This document shows, piece after piece, positions 57,467 through 64,000 of a stretch of 64,000 nucleotides of DNA (within the stretch, counting starts at the first letter, position 1; every line of letters starts with the position of its first letter). This DNA is from Tetracentron sinense (Eukaryota > Streptophyta > Magnoliopsida > Trochodendrales > Trochodendraceae). The stretch covers positions 41,048,875-41,112,874 of the forward strand of contig CM026561.1 of NCBI GenBank assembly GCA_015143295.1. Direction: 5' to 3'. The notes below the pieces were generated by a model. It did no database searches. It was not told the origin of the DNA and worked only from the letters and a program-made list of their open reading frames with translations. Made by a program: the position numbers and the translations under genes.

Positions 57467-57494
57467 CCCGTGCATTGCACGGGGTGTTTGCTAG
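57467..57494 (+). other. Helitron 3' terminal hairpin and CTAG end
   Basis: The perfect palindromic stem CCCGTGCA/TGCACGGG (one-base loop) is followed by TGTTTGCTAG at the terminus. This acts as the replication terminator in Helitrons. Confidence 0.9.
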
Positions 57495-58505
57495 TTCAAT
57501 ACTATTCATGTAGGATTTTGCGGATCTCTTACACCACTTGCAAACATCTCACGTGGTTGTGAACTTGTTAAATTCGGGTTATAATGGGAGCTAATCAAAC
57601 ACGATGGACACCATTCAAATTGCATTAGTCAATTTTGGTGTATTTTTAGAATATACTTGGATTCAATACGCTCATGAAGGCTCCAACTACTTCAATTACT
57701 TGATAAGTGAGTATTTCCAAATGGATTGTGATTAGAGGGCTTTAAGATCCTCTTCTTAGCTGTGATTTTTTACTCACTTTACCATTTAATAACTCATAAT
57801 TAGATCTTGATAAATAAATATTTGTTACACGACAATTTAAAGTAATTAAATCTTATTTCATGGATGAAAAATGGAGAATTTTTAATCCCCATCCATGCAG
57901 GAGGCATGGTGGAAAGCCCAGCCGATACCACACATTCTTTGATTGAAATTATACGTATTCCCCGCTTCGGGAATTCCCACAAACGTGATATGGTTCAGCA
58001 AACGGACATTCACTTACATAAACAGAAAGAGTGTTCAGGGACATTGGAAAAGTCTTTCAGGTACAAGAATGAAGGAGTAGTGTTGCACTTCCAGGACATG
58101 GGAAAAGGGATCATGGGGTGAGGAAAAGAAAGAAAAGATGCAAGGTGAGGTTTTGTATGTGAAATGGGTTCAAAGGAATTAGTTAAGACCGTTTCGACCA
58201 CCTAATCAATTTTCAACAACTATTTTTAAAAAATAATAATATGGATTAAAATTTCTTAACCATAGTTAAATAGACATGTGTCACCTTCCAATTGGAAAGT
58301 CATCTAGCAAGCTGACCGTGTGGCCAGTTATTCATTTTCCTTTCCAAATATACGAGCTATACCATTCTGTAAACTTGTCTACAATTGGTCATTTTTTAAT
58401 TATCAGAAATGCCAACCCTAGTCGCAGTCTTTCAAGACGCAAGGTGGTGGCAACAAGTGTCAACACCCACACTGCGTTTGTGGAAAAAAAAATGGACTTA
58501 GTGCA
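57495..58505. other. No gene recognised
   Basis: An open frame at 57864-58121 (MKNGEFLIPIHAGGMVE…) has no known motif and no supporting context. The rest is AT-rich intergenic sequence between the Helitron and the next MITE. Confidence 0.35.
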
Positions 58506-58513
58506 TCTAGCGG

Positions 58514-59013
58514 CCTAGGGCTGTCAACGGATCGGATTCAGACCGGATATGCCTAGATCCGAATCCGATCCGATTAAGAATCCGACTGATCCGAATCCGA
58601 TCCGAGATCCGTCGGATCATGAAGTAACCGATCCGAATCCGATCCGATTATATATCGTCCGATCCGAATCCGATCCGATCCAATCCGAGTAAGGTTATTT
58701 TTTTTTAAAAAAATCTATTTTAATAATAAAAAATCTAATAATACCTTAATTAATACTAATTAATGTTAATTTTTTTTAAAATTAATATTTTATACATAGA
58801 AAATCTAAATAATATATTTAAAATAATTAAAAATTATTATTATTATCGGATCGGATTTTAATCGGATCGGATCACCCTATATCCAGATCCGATCCGATTA
58901 TAATCGGATTCCACCGATCCGATCCGACGGATCACATATAGGGTCCAAAGTCCGGCTAATCGGATCGGATTCGGATCGGATCCGGATCATGATCCGGTCC
59001 ATTGACAGCCCTA
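58514..59013. mobile_element. hAT-type MITE with 8 bp target duplication
   Basis: The left end is CCTAGGGCTGTCAACGG and the right end CCATTGACAGCCCTA. The flanks are TCTAGCGG (58506-58513) and TCTAGCGC (59014-59021), an 8 bp duplication with one change. The subterminal regions are dense in GGATCGGATTCGGATC and its complement around an AT-rich centre. The GGCTGTCAA-type terminus is widespread among plant hAT MITEs. No coding content. Confidence 0.85.
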
Positions 59014-59021
59014 TCTAGCGC

Positions 59022-59984
59022 TAGCACTCCTCTTTAATTATGTATATAGTCCCTTCCTTCCTATCTTGAGATAATATATTTACACATAAATCATTTAAAT
59101 TTCAGCTTCCATTGGCTTGCCATAAAAAATTTGTTAGTGGTAAAAATTTTTTAAATAAAATAATTTATGTATGTTGGGGCGGCTTATAATGAACCATCCC
59201 AGAGGAAAAATTATGAGCTTTACGTTATATAACATACCAGTATTGTTATTACTGAAAACACCATCATCATCAAGGAGCTTAATATCAATTTATTCTTAAA
59301 GAAGAGAAAATTTGACCTCCAAATCTCCCCTTCCATGGCTTAAGGACGGTGACTGAAATACACATTCTTTCATATCACCATGTTGGCACGAAGACAAGCA
59401 AATTATATCCATTTTCAACAAGGGGTTGGAAGCGAGGAAATTTTTTTTTTTTTGTAACAAGGGTGTCCAGGAGCGAGGAACTCCACTTAAACAAATGTTA
59501 GTGTCCACTTGATGACCTATTTACCTGTTATACACTCACGAGATAAAACCTTTCAACATCGCATGACTTGTTCAGCACTATCCAGATCAAGGGAAGCAAT
59601 GGGCCGGGTTTAGGGTTAAATTTTGGTGATTTTTGAATAAGCCCAGCCCAAAGGCCAACGCATTCACAAAGGTTTTGAAGCTCAAAGTCAGCCCGATTGC
59701 CACCCCTATCTCGGTTTTGAAGCCCAAAGTCAGCCCGATTGCCAACCCTATCCCAGATCATCTTACAATGGAACTCCGCCCGATCATATGCAACAATTAG
59801 GATCATTGGAGGCTCTCAGACCTGATGGGTGGTACCCGGGAATGTTTCTCAAATATATATTGTAATATCAATATCAATATGTGTGGTTAGCCTTGTACAA
59901 AACTGTTTTTTTTTTCACTACCGGTGCCTTTTCAAAACTAGTCAGCCACCATGTAATGTTAGTTGGATATTTTCATCCTATCTT
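59022..59984. other. No gene; one short direct repeat
   Basis: A unit of about 43 bp containing CCCAAAGTCAGCCCGATTGCC occurs twice back to back (about 59671-59757). The open frames here are not convincing. Confidence 0.45.
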
Positions 59985-60180
59985 GTTTTTTGGTAACCTG
60001 GGGTGTCCCCAACCCTTCGGGTCAGGTCTAGATCCCTGGGGATGCGCCGAAAGCCCCACCAAGAAATTCCAAAAAATCCAGGCGGGACTGGACCCGAAGG
60101 GGGCAGTGGGAAATGGAACCCAGGACCTCATGCTTGGCAAAAGGCCCAAGAACCACTGGTCTACCCCTTTGGGGTTCACC
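59985..60180 (-). mobile_element. tRNA-derived SINE, second family
   Basis: On the minus strand: GGGGTAGACCAGTGGTTC (A-box region), GGTCCTGGGTTCCATTTCCC (B-box region), then GACCTGACCCGAAGGGTTGG, ending CCAGGTTACCAAAAAAC. The GGTTACC end is like the family at 40552-40730, but the tRNA-like head differs, so it is a related but distinct family. Confidence 0.7.
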
Positions 60181-61254
60181 TATCAATGCCATCAATATTC
60201 TTTATAAGATTGCTGCAACGGTTATCGCGATCAAACCCAACCCCTCATGTTTAAATTGATATTGCTTCTTCAAGGCACCCTCTTCCCAGGCTGCAATATT
60301 CAAGATAACATTTTTATCGCACAAGAATTCCTACATTCAATTTTCGAAAGAAGGAAATGGCAGTAAAAAAAGGGAATAAACAAAGCTTATGATAGACTAG
60401 AATGATCATTCATTAGGTAATTCATCTAAAAATCACCAAATAATATGAATTAAACAGGAATGTGCACACTACCAAAAAAAAAAACAGGAATGTGCAAGGT
60501 TGAAGAACATGTTTCTGATCATTGGTTCATCTTTAAAAAAAAAAAAAAAGTAATAATAATAATAATAAACGTGTGGTGATCCACCCTGGTTCTTCTTCAA
60601 ATGTTTAGTAAATTAGCAGTAAAAAAAGGAAGAAAAAACCCTGAAGGATGGTGCCATATAACTACATTCAATACCAACTAAAGTATAACCTCAATGGTCC
60701 CATGGCGGACTTTCCAGGCCAGTCCAGCTCATAATTTGATAAGCTGGAAAAAAAAAAGCATGGACTGCCCAAAACTGCACCATGGACTGGGGCAGCTCTT
60801 ACAAAAAATCAAAAACAAGATAAGCATTCAGCAATCAGAACTATATAAGGAGGAGCTTTAGGAGTTCTGAGAATAAAGTCATGCGTGGAATCCCCACAAA
60901 GACCAGCTAAGTAAAGCTATCCATAACCTTTATATCTCGCCCCATTAAAGAACCAAGAGAAGCAGAGCACTCCCAAAAGAACTATAACGATTATTTTAAG
61001 AACAGATCATTAATTTAGTACACCTCAGTATTCTGAACTGGAAATGATCATCTACAAACATAATATCGGTACACGCAGATGCATGAATGAAATCACAAGT
61101 GATGCATTCCTGGAATATCACCAAGGAGATCCTCTCAACTTCAGGATCAATGCAACTGGATTATCACAAATATCTAGTGAATATTACACAATCTGTTTTA
61201 ATTGAGAGGTGAAGCAATCATGTTCTGAATCCCGGTATTTATATTTAAAGAGAG
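60181..61254. other. No gene recognised
   Basis: AT-rich sequence with A-runs at 60473-60484 and 60535-60549 and short AAT repeats. No transposon ends or coding signal are seen. Confidence 0.4.
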
Positions 61255-61400
61255 TCAGATTCCTGGTATCCCGGGTTTTCTCCTTGTGGTTGTGTTCTCG
61301 ATTTGGTGTCTGTACGAAAAATTCTGAGTGGGTTGGTGCGGACACCCAAAGGGACTAGTCCTTGCCTCGGGTTTGGAACATCCTCCTTTACCAAAAAAGA
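61255..61400 (+). mobile_element. Degenerate SINE copy, same family as 6050-6233
   Basis: The plus strand reads CTTGTGGTTGTGTTCTCGA (degenerate B-box region), GTTGGTGCGGACACCCAAAG, GGACTAGTCCTTGCCTCGGG and ends TTTACCAAAAAAG. The A-box head is degraded or missing. No target duplication is evident. Confidence 0.65.
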
Positions 61401-62838
61401 TTCCTAGTATACAATCTACAGTACTGAAAGCTCTTGACCCACCCTTTCACTACAAATCCCATTATTCTAAACACAAGCTTCACATGTGGAGGTGACTTCT
61501 CTATGCCTAACAACTACCAAAAAGGAATCCAACATATGGGAGAAAATGGGTGGAGTTGAACCCGAATACCCGGCATATCTACTCTATATGATCGGATCAG
61601 GTCCATTTTTTCAGGGAGATGTTAACAATAGGTTCACATCAGCCAACCCATTTTGGGCGGATTCAGATCCCTTTTTACAGCCGAAAACTGGTTCCAGACC
61701 TAACCCAGTGACAATACTACATAAGGGATAAAGGTGCCAAAGCAGGGAAATCTCTGGAATTTCAACTTGAATGAAGAAAAGGGGATTGACAATAAGTAAT
61801 TAAATTAAAGAAAGAGAATAAAGCAGAACAAAAGCATCTATGAACGAAGGTCACAGACCCTTAAGCTTTTGGTTTTGCTTTTACTTTACTTTGAACCCCT
61901 ACTCTGCTTTAGGTCTTTAATTTCTTTTCTTTTTTTCTCTTTTGCTTTCTCTCCCTCACACTGGCTTTGCTGACCAAAGAAGATAGGGATGTCCCCGAAA
62001 CTCAAGGGCCAACCCAAGTAATGCATGCAGTTCTAATTAATTGACCAGAATACCCTTGCTTCAATTTTCTAAACAAATTAATAATCTACATCATTGTTAG
62101 AAAGAAAGAAGGGTAATGTGGGCATACTTGTATGTTAATCTAAGCAGTTTTTGTTCAACAAAAATATGGAGCCTCAAGGAATTTAGGTAAGCAAACATGC
62201 ACCATGTTTTTTTGAGATTTTGCTATCCCCACTCTCCTATTGCATTTTTTCCTTTTCGGGGAAAGAAGACAAGGATTTTCTAGTGGTCCTCATAACTGTT
62301 GACATAAAATCTTTGTCTTCTTACCTTTAAAATGGGAGAGTGCAACAGGGGGAGAGTGGGGCTAGCACTCCCCTTTTCTTTCTGGTACACAGAAAACATG
62401 CACTATAATACTATATCACCCAGTTGTAGAGCTGAAGACTATCTTTGTCAGCTCAGGTGGGGCTTCAATATCTTTAACTATAATGTGGAGTTTGGGAACT
62501 AACCCATTTGTTTTCCATATATCTGCAGTCGAAGTGATCAGATTCGGCTCGCTTTAACGCTTCTAAACAAAGTAGGCATTTTCCTCCATCTCCCTCCAGG
62601 CCTCCTTTGGGCACCTTCGGCATTTGCAGACAGCTTCTCCATCTAAACAGTCTTTCCTTTTATCATCTAAACAAAGCCTGCCATATAAGAGAGAAGAAAC
62701 AGACCATGAAACCTTAACTGTAACTTCGATTTTCTTTTGATTCCCTATTAAGGACAGGTCCACCCTTGATTCGGAATCGAGGCTTCGGGATGCTTCGTTG
62801 CAGCTTCTTGCAGCAAGCTAAGTAACAGAAAAGGGAGT
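61401..62838 (+). promoter_or_regulatory. Upstream region of the MCTP gene
   Basis: A TATA-like CCATATAAGA lies at 62681-62690, about 150 bp before the ATG, suitable for a start site near 62715. The region further up is AT-rich. An open frame at 61486-61731 shows no domain. No transposon ends are recognised between the SINE and the gene. Confidence 0.4.
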
Positions 62839-64000
62839 ATGAAGCTGGTGGTGGAGGTGGTAGATGCCCAAAATCTTATGCCCAAAGACGGCGAAGGATC
62901 ATCCAGCCCATTTGCAGAAGTTGACTTCGAGAACCAGAGAAGTAGAACCCACACTGTCCACAAAAACCTCAACCCTGTCTGGAACCAGAAGCTCTTCTTC
63001 AACCTCGACAACCCCAAGAGCCTCCATCACCACAACATTGAGGTCTGTGTCTACAACGAGAGGAAGTCGTTTCCTGGTCGCAACTTTCTTGGAAAGGTAA
63101 GAATTCATGGCTCAAACATTGTTCATAAAGGAGAAGAAGCTTATCAAGAGTTTCCCTTAGAAAAGAAGTTGTTTTTCTCGTCCATTAAAGGGGAGATTGG
63201 CTTGAAAATTTATATCTCGTCCGAATCTGAACCAAAATCTCCTCCATCATGTCCACCACCTCTTCCTGTTTCTGATAAAACTAACGTTACTACTACAGAT
63301 AAAATAGCTGTTTCTGATACTGAACCAGTCGCTGCAATCAGTAACACCTCAGTTACCCCTGAAACTATTGTCTCCAATACTTCTGCTGCAGCTACTACAG
63401 GGAAGACCCATACTTCTACTACAACATTTTCTGCAATCGGAGCTTCTAGCACGCCTGCTGCAGTAGCTGATTCTACTGGCGGTGCTTCTCCTGCTAAAGA
63501 GCTAAAGGAGGAGATCAAGGAACCCGTAGAAGTAAAAATCCAGACTACCCAACACATATACAAACATCAAGTATCACAGCAACCAGGGATATCGGTGGAG
63601 AGACAGCCAGAAGGCGTGCCATTAACCATGCATCAGATCAACCCACAAGCCCATCCGAACAACAGAGAGGACTACAAATTAAAGGACACAAGCCCCCGGC
63701 TTGGAGAGCGATGGCCACATGGAGGAGTACGTGGTGGAGGAGGAGGGTGGATGGGTGGCGACAAATTAACCAGCACATACGACCTTGTCGAACAGATGTA
63801 CTATCTGTATGTTCGGGTTGTGAAAGCCAAAGACCTCTCTACCAACGCCCTCAGCGGAAGCTGTGACCCATACGCTGAGGTGAAACTCGGGAACTACAAA
63901 GGGACAACAAGGCACTTCGAGAAGAAAACAAACCCCGAGTGGAACCAGGTATTTGCGTTCTCCAAAGACAGGATTCAGTCGTCAGCACTGGAGGTTTTCG
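62839..64000 (+). CDS. MCTP-type protein (multiple C2 domains and transmembrane region), N-terminal part
   Basis: The ATG at 62839 opens 387 uninterrupted codons to the window edge with no intron, consistent with the intronless plant MCTP genes. Residues 1 to about 130 form a C2A domain (KLVVEVVDAQNLMPKDGEGS, VHKNLNPVWNQKLFFN, FLGKVRIHGSN, GEIGLKIYISSE). A Thr/Ser/Ala/Pro-rich linker spans about 135-300. The second C2 begins near residue 314 with YDLVEQMYYLYVRVVKAKDL, an MCTP hallmark, followed by SCDPYAEVKLGNYKGTTRHF. Further C2 domains and the C-terminal membrane part lie outside. MCTPs such as QUIRKY and FTIP1 tether the endoplasmic reticulum to the plasma membrane, often at plasmodesmata. 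Having the N-terminal C2A puts this with the four-C2 members; the exact orthologue is undetermined. Confidence 0.93.
   Translation, partial: MKLVVEVVDAQNLMPKDGEGSSSPFAEVDFENQRSRTHTVHKNLNPVWNQKLFFNLDNPKSLHHHNIEVCVYNERKSFPGRNFLGKVRIHGSNIVHKGEEAYQEFPLEKKLFFSSIKGEIGLKIYISSESEPKSPPSCPPPLPVSDKTNVTTTDKIAVSDTEPVAAISNTSVTPETIVSNTSAAATTGKTHTSTTTFSAIGASSTPAAVADSTGGASPAKELKEEIKEPVEVKIQTTQHIYKHQVSQQPGISVERQPEGVPLTMHQINPQAHPNNREDYKLKDTSPRLGERWPHGGVRGGGGGWMGGDKLTSTYDLVEQMYYLYVRVVKAKDLSTNALSGSCDPYAEVKLGNYKGTTRHFEKKTNPEWNQVFAFSKDRIQSSALEVF

Larger units (their letters stand above)
55041..57494 (+). mobile_element. Non-autonomous Helitron
   Basis: It begins TCTACCTATACTACTCC and ends …TTTGCTAG, inserted precisely between A (55040) and T (57495), the Helitron target rule. 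Eleven bases before the end is the hairpin CCCGTGCATTGCACGGG (57467-57483). There are no inverted repeats and no target duplication. No Rep/helicase domain is present in the 2.45 kb. Inside are a GAA microsatellite and at least one coding-like fragment (about 55960-56154), which may be captured host sequence. Confidence 0.85.

Noticed and set aside
62748-63563. Minus-strand frames opposite the MCTP gene
   Set aside because: They are antisense shadows of a well-supported plus-strand coding sequence with clear C2 domains.
1-64000. tRNA genes, rRNA genes, CRISPR arrays and bacterial-type operons
   Set aside because: Apart from tRNA-derived SINEs, none was seen. Spaced repeats in the window are minisatellites or MITE-derived arrays, not CRISPRs.

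Overview
The window is nuclear DNA from a flowering plant, most likely a non-grass species. The evidence is intron-rich plant-type genes, AT-rich intergenic sequence, and many plant transposon families (CACTA, hAT, Mutator-like, Helitron, L1- and RTE-type LINEs, tRNA-derived SINEs, Copia and Gypsy LTR elements). I cannot name the species. I found no rRNA gene, tRNA gene or CRISPR array.

Two host genes are supported. The first, on the minus strand from 45577 down to 21714, encodes a mitochondrial type I DnaJ/Hsp40 co-chaperone of the GFA2 class. I reconstruct 18 coding exons (1383 nt, 460 aa) with consistent splice phases and GT..AG borders. Its 1.4 kb of coding sequence is spread over 24 kb, because intron 6 (8.2 kb), intron 11 (8.05 kb) and intron 7 (2.9 kb) are filled with transposons. 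The second starts at 62839 on the plus strand and runs off the right edge. It encodes the N-terminal 387 residues of an MCTP-type protein (multiple C2 domains and transmembrane region).

Layout. 1-1961: terminal part of an LTR element with a 43-44 bp tandem array. 1962-4446: a MITE remnant, a SINE dimer, and a 372 bp fold-back Mutator-type MITE with perfect 9 bp target duplications. 6.3-12.54 kb: a decayed CACTA (En/Spm) transposon on the minus strand, holding a nested SINE and two long hairpin MITEs. 12.7-13.6 kb: a Gypsy gag fossil. 16.1-20.6 kb: a diverged tandem segmental duplication with an array-bearing long-TIR element and a hAT element. 21.7-45.6 kb: the GFA2-like gene. Its introns hold LINEs (one nested in another), a possible solo LTR, hAT MITEs, an RTE LINE, a SINE and a 3.76 kb Pack-MULE-like element. 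45.7-49.4 kb: a second tandem duplication, with an internal inversion. 49486-54466: a young LTR element with near-identical LTRs that keeps a gag-like region but no recognisable pol. 55041-57494: a complete-looking Helitron. 58.5-61.4 kb: a hAT MITE and two SINEs. Then the MCTP gene.

The most interesting items are the gag-only LTR element with an unusual long leader (a CpG-rich block, then four spaced copies of a 14-mer), the Pack-MULE-like element carrying two short host-like open frames inside the GFA2 intron, and the family link between the fold-back MITE at 4.1 kb and the tandem array at 17.6-18.1 kb. I see no multi-gene system of a new kind. The novelty here is in mobile-element structure.
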